Below are positions 1-10,950 of a DNA stretch of 64,000 bases, one piece after another. The position numbers and the translations under genes were made by a program. How positions within the stretch are numbered: the first letter of the stretch is position 1; each line of letters opens with the position of its first letter. The stretch covers positions 128,006,886 to 128,070,885 of the forward strand of contig CM040126.1 of NCBI GenBank assembly GCA_022559845.1, in the 5' to 3' direction. The stretch comes from Amorphophallus konjac (taxonomy: Eukaryota; Streptophyta; Magnoliopsida; Alismatales; Araceae). A model generated the notes under the pieces. It made no database searches. It worked only from the letters and a program-made list of their open reading frames with translations, and was not told the DNA's origin.

Positions 1-1662
1 GTGTGCTAACTTCTTCTGGCATGGCTCTGAAATCTTGAGGCGTCGCCATTGGATATCTTGGAAGTGCATTCAGAAACCACGATTGGAAGGGGGTCTAGGC
101 ATTAGAGACCTCAATCAAGTTAAGGCTTCCTTGGCTTCTAAAAGCTTGTGGTCTATTTTACATGGTTCTTCCCTTTAGTCCACATATGCTCGACAGAGGT
201 TCATCAAAACTAGCTTCTATGATTGTCTTAAGCCCTTTCCAGCTGGAATGACACTTAGTGTCTTTCAGCAGGCCAAGGAACTCATTATCAACAATTCAAG
301 ATGGTTGATTGGTGATGGAAATGGAGTAGACTTCTGGAAAGATAATTGGACAGGGAAGGGGCCTCTTATTAACACAGTCCAGCAGGGTTTTATTAGTAGA
401 ATTCAGGCTATGCCCAGGATGTCTATCAGGGAAGTTCTCCAAGACCCCCATCATGCAACCATGTCCTTCCTTAACAATGCAAATTATATCTCTAACATCC
501 AATTGTGCAGAGGGCCAGATATTTGTATCTGGACTGGAACGCCTATAGGAGAGTTCCCGGTTAAGTCTTCTTACAATTTGTTGAGATCAACAGGTATAAT
601 TAGGCATCCGTGGGCTAAGCTCTGGCACTCAAGTATTGCCCCGAGGGTTGCTATTTTCTTCTGGAAGCTCCTTCATCGAGCGGTACCAGTGGACTGCAGG
701 GTAGCTAAATGTGGTATTCCCTTGGTCTCCAAATGTGTTTGTTGCAAATCTCCATCCCAAGAGGATCTGAATCATGTTTTCCTTAAGAGTGAGCTGGCAG
801 CAGATTTATGGAACTGGATTCTCCTTTTTTCAGTGCCAAGATAAACCTGTGTGACCAATTAACCATCCGATGCTGGAATATCCTGGCTGGATCCAGATTG
901 CGGTCAGCCTACAGCTATACTGGCATGTATGCTGCTATTTTGATTCTATGGGAGATTTGGAGGTTCAGATGTGCCTTAAAGTTTGAAGGTGTTGCACCAA
1001 ATGGGTACAGTATTAAAAGGAAAGTTACTGCTGCTATTTCTTATGCCTTGGATAAGCTGTCCTTCTCATCCCTGATTTCAACCGAGCAGATGAACATTTT
1101 GGCTCATTTCTGACTATTCCCTAAAGTTCATCCTAAGCGGTCTATTGCAGTTTTATGTAGTCTAGCTCCCTCACAGTTTACACTGCATGTGGATGAAGCA
1201 TCCAAAGGAAATCCGGGGAGATGTGGGGGTGGTGGTTGTATTAGAGATCATTATGGTAATATGAAGATCTGTTTTGCTTTCAACTATGGGGAAGGTAGCA
1301 GCATCTTAGCTGAAACTAGGGCACTCCACGATGGGTTGTCTTTAGTTGTTAATGGAGGCCTCCAGGTGGGAGCAGTTTATTCTGATTGTGCTCTTCTAGT
1401 GGCTGCAGTCCAAAGGAAAGTGACTCCTAGCTGGTTAATTCTTCCTTTGTGGAAAGATATTATTGACTTAATTTCCAAGTGTGGTTGTGTGGTGCAGCAT
1501 ACATACAGGGAGGGCAATCAAGTTGCAGATGCCCTGGCCTCTTATGCATGCTCTGCTCACAATAATAGTATCTTTACCAGTGTGCGGGATCTCCCTCGAT
1601 TGGCTAGGGGAGCACTTAGGTTGGACAAGGGCAGATTGCCCACTATACGAAATTGTAATTAG
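1..1662 (+). pseudogene. LINE ORF2 C-terminal part (RT end, zf-RVT, RNase H), broken
   Basis: ORF2 encodes the endonuclease and reverse transcriptase used for target-primed insertion; only its last third is present. 248-844 encodes the segment between RT and RNase H, including the motif APRVAIFFWKLLHRAVP and a Cys-rich CVCCKSPSQEDLNHVF stretch, as in zf-RVT domains. 1189-1662 encodes RNase H: it begins at VDEASKGNPGRCGGGGCIRD and ends with EGNQVADALASYA, the usual last helix. The protein is broken: a TAG interrupts the frame near 178, and the frame changes between 840 and 1190. It cannot give a working enzyme. Confidence 0.8.
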
Positions 1663-1859
1663 CCTATTGGCTCCATAGTTTTTGTTTCTTGGCTGTAGAT
1701 ATGGACAGTGGAATGCCCCAGAGAAGATGTATTCTTTCATATAATCAATAAAATTCTTTGGTCACAGGGTCGGTCTGGAGGAGTGAGAACATGTTCCCCC
1801 CTAAGGGAATGTGCATTCGACCAGACTTGATTCTGATTGGCCGGTGTTGAAAAAAAAAC
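1..1859 (+). mobile_element. L1-type LINE retrotransposon, 3' part
   Basis: The window opens inside ORF2 of a non-LTR retrotransposon. The first 170 bases translate to the end of the RT domain (NFFWHG, then EGGLGI), followed by a zf-RVT-like region and an RNase H domain. After the last stop at 1662 there is an untranslated tail with an AATAAA signal near 1745 and a terminal A-run at about 1849-1858. The order RT, zf-RVT, RNase H is that of plant L1 elements. The 5' part lies outside the window, so TSDs cannot be checked. The 3' protein end resembles that of the second LINE at 14206-17552. Confidence 0.85.
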
Positions 1860-2007
1860 ATCTTTAGTCCTATGTTGATATGATTAATGGACCGGATTGA
1901 TTAAAGATGTCTTTGATGATAATAGCGAATCTTTTGAGCTCATAAAGTTTTAATATACAATTATAAAAGTAGAGATATATATATATATATGTTGCTCAAG
2001 TGAGAGA
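1860..2007. other. AT-rich spacer with (TA)n run
   Basis: No gene is visible. A short TA microsatellite lies at about 1974-1991. The last 15 bases before 2008 (ctcaagtgagagat) resemble the polypurine tract in front of a copia 3' LTR. Confidence 0.5.
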
Positions 2008-2411
2008 TTGTTGGATTTGATCTAATGTGGGCATACATATATATAATAAATTGTATACTATGGGCTATCATAAAGTTTATCCCGATTCATGTGATTAATT
2101 AAGAATTTAGGGATATAAGTATTTAAAGAAATGTATGTGTCATATTTTAATTATGTGTAGAGACCAGGGTGTTATTTCTATTTTTATGATGGACTAAAAT
2201 AGAAAATGACACCAAAGGGTGCTATACCGGTACCCACAACAACGGTCTCCATGTTTTAAGAGGCCGAGTCATGGTCCCCAATCTATACACGAGACTTCTT
2301 CTCCTAGACATCTCATCATCTTGGAGTGTCATCGGAGAACACTGTACTGGATTGAAAGATCGTTTCTCATGGATCCAGGTATATTTCCGCTATAGTTTTT
2401 CAGTGTTTTGA
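2008..2411 (+). mobile_element. Probable copia LTR fragment or solo LTR
   Basis: The segment starts TGTTGGATTTGATC directly after a purine-rich gtgagagat stretch, the usual junction between polypurine tract and 3' LTR in small copia elements. A possible end is TTTTGACA at about 2411. No second LTR and no clear TSD are visible, so both the end point and the identity are tentative. Confidence 0.4.
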
Positions 2412-3472
2412 CATGGAGATCATTGGGTAACTCATGTTCTAGAAATTTAATCTCCCTCTCAAGAATCCTAATATATCATCCATTCAAATGGGGTTATCAC
2501 AACCGGACATCTAACCGTTGAATAAATACGCCATTGTCTCCCAAATTATTATTGTCAATACTACATGTGGATCATAACATGATGCTGTTATCATCCATAA
2601 AATCCATACGAAGATAGCATACATAAGTTAAGTGGAGTTGCTCGATTGTGTCTTCCACCACCCACGTTTGCCCCCCGGTAGCTATTCACACGGATAATTG
2701 GGGATAACAAATATGTCGAAGCACACCGGAGTTGATGTTATAGCAAACCTACGAATATATCTCAGACGTGCATAGTTACTTTCGTACACTAAATCAAGTA
2801 CGGTGTAATATTGCATTCTAAATGCAATACGATACATGTAGCACATGTAGAAGCCATCTCCCACGTCCATTCCAGAATTTTCCCATAATTCATTTTTTTT
2901 AAAAGTGGGAGAATCAAAAAGTTCTTCCAACATAATCTTCTCTTTATTTTATTCCTAAATGAGACACGAGACAATAACAAGATGATCCTATGCTTTCTAT
3001 ATTATAAGAAGACCACCTAGTCCTGAATTTCTGGGCCTCGTCCAAATCCAACACGGTTTGACGATAGAGGGTGGGAAAATGTCTTTAAATTAAGTAAATA
3101 TCAAGGGGAGCAGGGAGCTGGTGGATCTCTCTCAGAAATTGTGATAAATCTAACTCAACTGAAAACATGCATATCTCAAATTTGGTCGCATACGTATCCA
3201 TATCGATGTCAGTAAATAGTAAATGCAAGAAAAATGCCTCCATATATAACATGGTCACCTGCGATCCCTTGTTTTGGTCTACTGCTGGCATGTTATTATC
3301 ACTAGACATTTGGCCACTTTGATATATTAGTTTCATATCCGCTTCAGAGAGAAGGTCATCATATTTGTGGCTACAGGACGAGACGTCGTGGGATGAGCGA
3401 AGGGTAGAATAGGGATGAGAAGGGCGGGGGGAGTCAAATTGTTCCACATTCTTTGCCCGATCAATCTAATCG
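2412..3472. other. Intergenic, no supported gene
   Basis: Only short open frames without recognisable domains occur here, including a minus-strand one of 120 codons at 3085-3447. I see no family resemblance, catalytic motif or promoter and leave them unannotated. Confidence 0.5.
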
Positions 3473-3498
3473 CTCTCTCTCTCTCTCTCTCTCTCTCT
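3473..3498. repeat. (CT)n microsatellite
   Basis: Thirteen uninterrupted CT dinucleotides abut the left end of the MITE at 3500. Confidence 0.95.
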
Positions 3499-3499
3499 A

Positions 3500-3775
3500 A
3501 AGATTTTTTTCATGGAAACTATTGTTAAAAGTGAATTTGTAAAAAATTATTTCTAAAAATATATTAGTAGTATATCACTGTGTAATCTGAATTGTAAAAA
3601 ATGTCATATTTATTTGTATGAATATTATTTTTTTAATAATAACTTATAAGAAAATCACGTTTAAATGATATTTATGCACTATTTGAATTAATCCAGTGAT
3701 ATATCTGCTAATGTATTTTTAAGAATAATTTTTTTATAAATTCATTTTTAACAATAATTTTCATAAAAAACCCTT
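3500..3775. mobile_element. Foldback MITE, copy 1
   Basis: About 276 bp, AT-rich and without coding capacity. The left arm (3500-3580) is an imperfect inverted copy of the right arm (3694-3775); both read gttaaaa(g/a)tgaattt(g/a)ta inwards from the ends and finish at tatatcactg. Long terminal inverted repeats around a short core define a foldback MITE. A second copy of the same family lies at 18287-18566. I cannot fix the TSD or the superfamily. Confidence 0.75.
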
Positions 3776-3848
3776 AATTTTATTACTCAATCAAACTAAA
3801 AAATAGATAACAAGGGAGTTAGGCCCAGATAGATGGGAGATATCCCCC

Positions 3849-3856
3849 TATAAAAT
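3849..3856 (+). promoter_or_regulatory. TATA box of the TSC10-like gene
   Basis: The sequence ctataaaatagg lies about 100 bp upstream of the ATG at 3954, a normal distance for a plant core promoter with a short 5' untranslated leader. Confidence 0.6.
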
Positions 3857-3953
3857 AGGCGCTTTTAAATCTTCCGATAGAATATTTTACTTTTTTAAAT
3901 ATATTTTTCCAGACAACCAACTTCTCCAACCGTTCTTGACTCATCAGTCTACG

Positions 3954-5772
3954 ATGGCGTCCCCGGTCGCCCCACGGCGAAGCCGACGACCCCCCACCCT
4001 CGCACCCTCCTTTAAGCCACCTTCTCCTCCTCCCCCCTCGCAAGCCCCGGTGCCGAGGATGGCCCCCCTCCTCCTCCCCCGCCCCGTCAGGATCCCCATC
4101 AGGGGCCGCCACGTCTTCATCACCGGCGGCTCCAGCGGAATCGGCCTGGCCATGGCCCGCCTGGCCGCTGCCGAGGGCGCCCGCGTCTCCATCCTCGCCC
4201 GCGACGCCCGCAACCTGGAGGCCGCCCGCGACGACATCCGCCGCGCCACCGGCGCCGAGGTGGCCGTCTACAGCGCCGACGTGAGGGACGAGGAGGCCGT
4301 TGTGCGGGCGGTGGGGGCGGCGGGGGTTATCGACGTGCTGGTCTGCTGCCACGGGGTGTTCCCCTGCCGGGAGCTGGAGCAACAGAGTATGGAGGAGGTG
4401 AAGGGCGTTATCGACATCAACCTGACAGGGACGTTCCGGCTCATCAAGGCCGCCCTCCCCGGGATGAAGAGCGGCGGCGACGGCCAGCCGCGCTCCATCG
4501 CTCTCGTGTCTTCCCAGGCCGGCCAGGTGACCGAAACCCTGAATCTTACACCCTAACCAGCTTGTGCCGCTTGCAGGACACCAATTTGTTCTCGGGCTTT
4601 TTGTCTGTTCTGTCAACTGCTGATGCTGGGTTGGTTCCTCTGCAGGTAGGTGTTCATGGCTTCACGGCTTACTCTGCGAGCAAGTTTGCTCTCCGTGGAT
4701 TAGGAGAGGCTCTGCAGCAGGAGATCATTGCCGACAACATCCATGTGTCTATCATATTTCCTCCGACGGTGGAGACACCGGGTCTTATTGAAGGTAGGTG
4801 AGGTCATATTGCATATGGTTGACTGATCATGGCTGACTAAGTTCACTTGGTTCCTCGGTCACCTTGATAGAGAAATCTTTTAATTGGGATGTTCCTCCCA
4901 GAATTAGGAACAAGTACAAGCTGAATTTCTTTTTTTTTTTTTGCTGAAAATGCCAACCGATGTTGTTTCTGATTATCAGTATATTGTTTTTCCAAGTTAT
5001 TGGGCTGTAATGTTAACTGCCAAAGTCTAATGAGTAGTAGTCCGCGGATGATTAGGAAAGTAATGGTTAAGAGAAAGAGACATTTTCGACAAAATAAAAA
5101 ATTGCTCTGTCAGATTCCTCCTATGGTCAGCTTGTTAGGAGGCTGGCATTTCAGAATGATCCAGAATGTAATTTTCATCTAGAATTGATGGCTAAGGAAA
5201 CTTACTTTTGCAAATTATTTTCTGAAGAAGTAATGGTCTAACCACCTCCCCCCTTTGGGGGAGGTCCCGGGTTTGATTCCGGGTTCCCCCCTCCCGAAAA
5301 AGAAAAAACAAACTCTGATGGTTGCAGGGAATCTGATATAATGATACTTAATATGATTTCAGTTAATTAGGACTATGAGTCAGTACATATTGAGTGAGAA
5401 ACCATCCTAATGGAACAAATCTTACTGCTTGTCTATTTCTTTCTATGACATAATTCATCTGATGATTCTTACTAATTACAGTGAATAAGACAAGGCCAAA
5501 GCTTTCTGCCATTATAGCAAGCACTACACAATATATGGAGGTCAATGACATCGCCAGAAAATCATTAGACGGCATCAAGTCTGGAAAGTTTTTCATTAGT
5601 TTCGGTCATCTAGGGGCCATGCTGTCTCTAGCAACTGCTGGATTGGCGCCTCAGAGGTCATTTATCATGGCTTTCCTTGAGGTGCTCTTGTCAGGGTTTT
5701 TGCGCCTCATAGGTCTGTTTACCATCCATCGTTGGTACTACACTATAGAGCAGTGGCATGCTAAACAGAAGA
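3954..5772 (+). CDS. TSC10A-like: 3-ketodihydrosphingosine reductase-like SDR (TSC10 type), exons 1-3
   Basis: Enzymes of this family reduce 3-ketosphinganine to sphinganine with NADPH at the ER, the second step of sphingolipid synthesis. Exons: 3954-4526, 4646-4793, 5482-5772; introns 4527-4645 and 4794-5481 obey GT-AG, and the phases (0, then 1) keep one frame. Visible: cofactor loop GGSSGIG (about residues 58-64), conserved Asn in DINLTGTF, catalytic Ser in LVSSQAG, and Tyr200/Lys204 in YSASK, followed by the family-typical IFPPTVETPG. A hydrophobic C-terminal stretch (FIMAFLEVLLSGFLRLIGLF) should bind membrane. The ATG at 3954 is the first after the TATA box. Exon 1 is extremely GC-rich. 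Oddly, the first 45 residues are Pro/Ser/Arg-rich rather than a transmembrane anchor. About 338 residues, near the family length. Without splicing after 5772 the frame would stop at 5834. Confidence 0.88.
5230..5310 (+). mobile_element. Possible tRNA-like SINE fragment in intron 2
   Basis: A GC-rich patch in an AT-rich intron carries a B-box-like ggtttgattcc at 5270-5280, a hairpin (cctccccc/gggggagg) just before it and an A-rich tail after 5295. This looks like a short tRNA-derived retroposon. The A box is weak and no TSD is clear. Confidence 0.35.
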
Positions 5773-7780
5773 GTAAGTGCAAAACTCAAAATACTTTATT
5801 ATCTTACTCAACAATTCATGTTTTTTTCCTCTGAACACAGTAAGTGACTGCATTACTATTGCATATGACTATTTGTTTGTTTTATAATCCATGTCGTCGT
5901 GTCCCTTTGACCATTTCATGATTGATCTCACTCTTTTGTTTCAAATCCACATGATCACTCCAATAAATTGGCTGTTACCTCTTTTGTACTCTTTATCTCT
6001 GGGTAACTTATGCAATTAAACTTGAGGCAGTTTGAGTTTGTTTGGGACATGGATTCCAGAACCAGCTGGTCCTCAAAAGAAAAAATAAGAAAATGTGAGT
6101 TTTAAGAAGAAATGTGAGTTTTTTTAAAGACAAAAGGATAAAAAGTTAGAAAAATGAATCAATTTGCAAATTGAAACAACAATCTTAATGACTATTAGAG
6201 ACATAAGTCATTAGAGACTCAAATCTAATGAGATTAAGTGATTTTCAAGTTTAAATTCCCTGTCCAGTTTTAAATCTCCTTGAGATTAGGGTTTAGATTG
6301 CTTTTAAATTTGGGTTTCAAGTGAGATTTGGGTTTTAAAACTCACTTGATCTAGTGAGATTAGGGTTTAAACCTCAAGCTGAGCCCAATGACTTGAGGTT
6401 AGGGTTATATCCTTTTTTTAAAACTTAATATACAGATATTTGAGGGCCAAATATTGGAACCGGCTGGTCCCAAGTTTGAACCGGGGGTCAGTTCCAGTCC
6501 CGGTTCCAGTTTTGCCAACCTTGCTTAGGGAAATTAACAGCATAGTAATACATTGTTAATTCCAGCCATAGCAGACCATTTTATCTGCCTTCCCCTGTAT
6601 CTATGGATATACAAATGTTTTCCCCATAAAATGAAGAGGACAAAAATTCATGGATTGCCAATCATCTGTTGTTGATTTTTCAAATGTAATAGTAAATCAA
6701 AATATGGTACCAAGAACCAAAGAAACTATTATAATTGCCTAGCATATAATAGCCGGCCATTTAATAGCTCCTAAAATATCAGACATCACAAAGTCTTTCC
6801 TTTTTCCACTAATGACTCAAATTCAACAAGGACTAAAGACTCAGCCACCCAATATATCTTAGGTGATTTGGGGAAAAATGTATAGTTTCAACCTAAATTT
6901 ATTAATAAAATTGGTTGTACAATCAGAATTAGTTTCCCAGGAAAAAAATTGTTAACCAAGCTCAAGGTCATCAAAAAGCTACTTATGCTCATTAGTCACT
7001 ATTTATCAAAGGACCCTATATGGACAACAAATTGATCTTGTAAGGCTTGGCCAACACAGGCTACAGCAGAACCCAGCACTGGGAAGGAGTATCTAAACAT
7101 GGCCATGGTCATCATCATAGCATTAGATAGAATGAATGATGTATGGATAACAGGACACAGTCTGCTTGTTGTTACAGTGCATGATCTTTCATTTTGTTCA
7201 TTACAGTGAGTGCTCTTAAATATTGTTTCATGAGATTAAATAAAACTTATGCTTTCCACAATGAGTGATTAAAAAAAAACTCAATTTTTCCGATGCTGAA
7301 ATCATCACAGGAACTTCAAGCCCTCGAGAACATACCCCTGTAAGTAATTCAACAAAGTAAGTCCATTCCAGGTTCAAAGCTCAGTGAAGCAAATGAGCAT
7401 ACTCAAATTGGTGAAGGAATGAAATAGCTCAGGAAAGGGCTGACTCCATCTACTGGGGTTGGGGTTGGGGTTGGAGCGGGGGGTGTCACTTGCACTGAAG
7501 AATGGTAACCTTAAAGGTGACATTACTAACTGACTAGTAATCAGACGGGCGTTTTAATTCAGGATTTAAATTATTTAAAATTTACTCAAAGATATTGTGA
7601 AAGAAGAAGAATGGCACCATGAAAGAGAGATTACATATTAAATAAACGATGGGAGCAATTTCTCATGGAAATCTTTACAAGGTTCCTAAAATTTAGGGTT
7701 GGGGTGTGGCTTGTTAAAGAGATTTTAATGAGGAGGATTCACAAACCTCCTCCACACCCCACCTCTCTAGGTCGATTTGA
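5773..7780. other. Probable intron 3 (first part), non-coding
   Basis: No gene is visible. A GT donor (gtaagtgc) lies at 5773. At 6317-6349 the sequence tcaagtgag...ctcacttga forms a perfect 9-bp-stem hairpin. Related stretches ending in (c)agctggtcc / ccggctggtccc recur at about 6053 and 6454, and several gattagggttt blocks lie between them, which may be a decayed non-autonomous element. A short ggggttggggttgg run lies at about 7456. Confidence 0.45.
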
Positions 7781-7785
7781 ATGAG

Positions 7786-7964
7786 AATTGACCACTACTC
7801 TCCCTCCATTTCCAAATCATGCTCCTCATTTAAATCTGATAAGTCTTCTAAGTTCCAACACACACACATATATGTATATAGATATACTCTCTCTGTGTGT
7901 GTATGTGTGTGCGCGCGCGCGCCCGCGCGCACGCGCGCGCGCGCACGTGTGTGTGTGTATACAA

Positions 7965-7995
<31 letters not shown>

Positions 7996-8650
7996 CATAT
8001 ACATATATATATAAAGAGAGAGAGAGAGAGATCTGTCAGTTGATTAATTTCCCTCTTACGGGGTGCCTTCTCATAAAAGTACTAAGAATTGGCCATTACT
8101 TTCCCACCTCACTTCTTCTTATTTACCTCTTTTGGGACTAGTTGAAGTCATCTAGGTCAGAAAAAAAGTCCCCTTCGGTTAAGCCATTTTCCTTTTCAGA
8201 AAGATTCCTCCTGAATTATGGGTTCCCTCTCAAAGAGGCTCCTCCTTAAAATAAAGCGTTTAGCCTAGACTCTGCGGCTTTGTCATTAGAATTTGTGATT
8301 AAGGGATAGTCTTGCCAAAGATTGAATGCCACATGACACATTTGTCTAGAATTTAATGTTCCCTGTGGGTTGTACTGGTCCTATACAAACCCCCAGTTCT
8401 CATTCCTAGTCTCCAAAATCAATTGGCCAAAAATATCAGGATAAGGTCTCCTGGGGTCTGGACACCCAACCACCCACTTTCTATATCTTCCCAAACTCTG
8501 CCCTAATCATGCAACCTTCTGACTTCTGAAGCTTCCTCATTGCCCTATTAGAAGCAATGTGAACACAAGTCCATCAAGACCATTAGGGATCTGAAGGAAA
8601 GTGTGTACACGGGATGGTAAGACACTGCCTGAATAGGATAATGAGACCCA
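7786..8650. repeat. Diverged duplication, left copy
   Basis: Three blocks here recur in the same order at 9340-10050: ctccctccatttccaaatcat (7800) against 9350, ccacatgacacatttgt (8329) against 9672, and cctagtctccaaaatca (8406) against 9848. The blocks are clearly related but eroded. No coding capacity is visible, and the origin is unknown. Confidence 0.6.
7856..8031. repeat. Compound microsatellite (CA, TG, CG, CATA, TA, GA)
   Basis: A run of simple repeats in series: CA, TATG, CT, GT, a long CG-rich alternating tract at about 7909-7945, GT again, tetranucleotide CATA from about 7967, TA, then GA up to 8030. Apparent open frames across it are artefacts of the repeat. Confidence 0.95.
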
Positions 8651-9339
8651 CATAATTAGTCCGTTTATCCCATCTAACCGACCTTTAATTAAATCTTTTT
8701 CTTTTACTGTCCTCCTCTAGTCCCTAAACAGTGCATTACCTCGGTGACATGCCTAGGTAAAGATCTCTATGATGTCATGTCTGAGAATAGTAGCAGCCTT
8801 TGTAACCAACATTTATTCCATACCCTCATTTACCACGACACTCTTCTTTCATTCGCATATTAGAGGTGAGTCAATCTATTTTTCCTGCAGAGGCATCCTA
8901 AATAGCCTTATAAACCTCTTGAATTTTATCCTGCACATGACCTGTGATGTTCGTGACTGTCAAACAAGAGAGTGAACAGACTCCCTTTGTCATAAGCCTC
9001 TCTCTTTTTTGTTCATCTTTACCCTGGGCCTACAATGTGGCATTTAGGATCATCAATCAAACCGTTTGCCACAGTGGAACGATCTATTTGAATCTCAACG
9101 GTAGATCCTGCAGACCATGACCATCCCTTTGTCCCCAAACAATCTGCATAATGCTAAATTCTCCTCCCCTAGCCCATGGCACTTTGTTGCACAATTAGAA
9201 TGTCCTCAGAACTCTTCTGGAAAGAAGCCACCCCATCACATTTGGGAAGCCCTATGTCAGAACTCGTCTCCTCTTTCAACAATGTGGGAAAATGATAAAC
9301 TAGTTGGACCATCAGTCCCATACTAAACCATGTCGTTAG

Positions 9340-10050
9340 GTGTGTTTTCTCCCTCCATTTCTAAATCATCCTTCTCATCTAAACCTGGAAAGTCCTCTAA
9401 TATAGACAGGGTACTCCATTGAGTAGTCTCCCTCTCGAAGGGATTCCTCCAAGATGAAGTACTAAGACTTGACCATTACACTCCTACTTCATTTCCATGC
9501 ATTCATCTGCTATGGAGCTGGCTGAAGCTGTCTAATGGTATCCCTCTAAGGGAGATTGAATCAAAGGTTTTAGTCTAGACTCTTTCTAGTCTATCATAAT
9601 AATATGTAGGTTACAGTTTGGGTAGGTTGCAGTAGCAGACACCGACAGGATAGCTGTGCCAAAGGCTGGAAGTCACATGACACATTTGTGTAGAATCTGG
9701 TCTTCTTGCTGCCACTAAGACTTTAAGAAACACCTCTAGGGAGCGTATCAATAGCTTACACGTAAGCCCATGATATTGAGATGTCTCTGTTGTTGTGATG
9801 CCCAGACTCTTCCCCCGTGGGTATTACTCCATAATTGACTTCCTTATTCCTAGTCTCCAAAATCATTTGACCCACAATATCAGGACAAAGTCTTCAGCTC
9901 TGCATATCCAGCAAGCAAAAGCTTTCCTCAATTTATAAATGCAAAACTTTTGAAGCGTCTCCTGTGTCATCCCATGGGAATCAGTGGGAATTCAAGCCAT
10001 CTTCCTAGCCACCATTTCAGGGATCTTAAATAAGGAGAGGACATAGGTTA
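9340..10050. repeat. Diverged duplication, right copy
   Basis: Partner of 7786-8650, with the same block order. The spacing between blocks differs, so both copies carry insertions or deletions. Confidence 0.6.
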
Positions 10051-10139
10051 ATCAACGTTAAGAATCTTGTAGACATAATGCAATTCCAGATGCAAAGCAT
10101 CTGGTAAAGGTATGCATTCGCAAAATCTGACATGAAACC

Positions 10140-10205
10140 TATATTCTTTCATTTTTTTTTGATAAGTCATATTATTATACTGGTCCGATTATATTCTTTC
10201 ATTTT
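10140..10205 (-). mobile_element. 34-bp LINE/SINE-like insertion with 16-bp TSD
   Basis: The 16-bp sequence tatattctttcatttt occurs at 10140-10155 and again at 10190-10205. Between them lies a 34-bp insert beginning with a T-run, that is, a poly-A tail on the minus strand. A long exact TSD plus a terminal homopolymer is the mark of target-primed reverse transcription; the insert is an extremely 5'-truncated copy. Confidence 0.7.
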
Positions 10206-10447
10206 ACCATTTCAAATCGCGAATACATCGATCAGCTAATTGGAAACTCTCCCGAATGTGTGTTTTTTTTTATGAAAGCTAATCCGCATGTGTTCTCCTT
10301 TTTTATTGATATTATGCACATTTTCTTCATCTATCTTGTCAATTTTGTCAACGAATTATGCTAAGTGTCCTGGATCTTATGATTATGCCTTCAAGAATTG
10401 TAAACGTCAGTCCTTTTTGCTTAATACTAATAATGCTTTTCAAGCAG

Positions 10448-10470
10448 GGAACTAAACCTCCATACTTGAT
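10448..10470 (+). CDS. Candidate tiny last exon of the TSC10-like gene
   Basis: Exon 3 ends in phase 1 at 5772. Here a strong acceptor (branch-like tactaat, then gcttttcaagcag) ends at 10447. Joining gives Arg-Glu-Leu-Asn-Leu-His-Thr and a stop at 10468-10470, a C-terminus of the expected length. The intron would be 4675 bp. The evidence is the splice signal and frame only; transcript data would decide. Confidence 0.4.
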
Positions 10471-10950
10471 CTGGATTCATGAACAAATTCATCTGATGAT
10501 ATAATGATGGTTATCTTGTTCAGTTTGACTGATAAGATGGGAGAAGAATCCTAAATGATCCTGCTGATAGAAGTTTTCAGGTGTTACCAGTGAGGCACAT
10601 TTTTGCTTTTTTTGTGTGCATGTACCGTGATGGTTTTCCTTCGTCCTGTCTTTGACAATTTGGATGAAATTTTCTCTTCATCTTTCCAAACGTTTGGCTG
10701 TTGATTGTCGTATGACCATGCACATTCTGTCATTTTTTCTTCCATTCTGTAGACTTAAACCAATGATGGTTGCTACATACTGACGTTTTGGTGGGATGGC
10801 AGACAAATAAGTGACAGTTGTGGGTTTACACAGAAATCACACGAATGCAGAAAGCATTGGGAAAAAGAAGGGATAATTATGTAGATACCTCCAAGATGTG
10901 CCCTATTCTTTGGAGACCCATATGTTTTATATTGCCACATATACCTTATA
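10471..10950. other. Possible 3' UTR and downstream spacer
   Basis: No coding sequence is visible. If the last exon at 10448 is real, the first few hundred bases would be its 3' untranslated region; no strong poly-A signal stands out. Confidence 0.35.

Noticed and set aside
3085..3447. 120-codon minus-strand frame as a gene
   Set aside because: No domain, no splice or promoter context, and surrounded by repeats.
5261..5290. Functional tRNA gene
   Set aside because: Only a B-box-like stretch is present; no complete cloverleaf can be drawn, so a SINE-like fragment is more likely.
7456..7475. ggggttggggttgg run as telomere-like repeat
   Set aside because: Only three units; plant telomeres are TTTAGGG and no array is present. 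The gattagggttt blocks at 6280-6420 are also isolated.
7781..8141. Open frames through the compound microsatellite
   Set aside because: Translation is repeat-derived (THTHTY, RARARA) and the frames occur on both strands.
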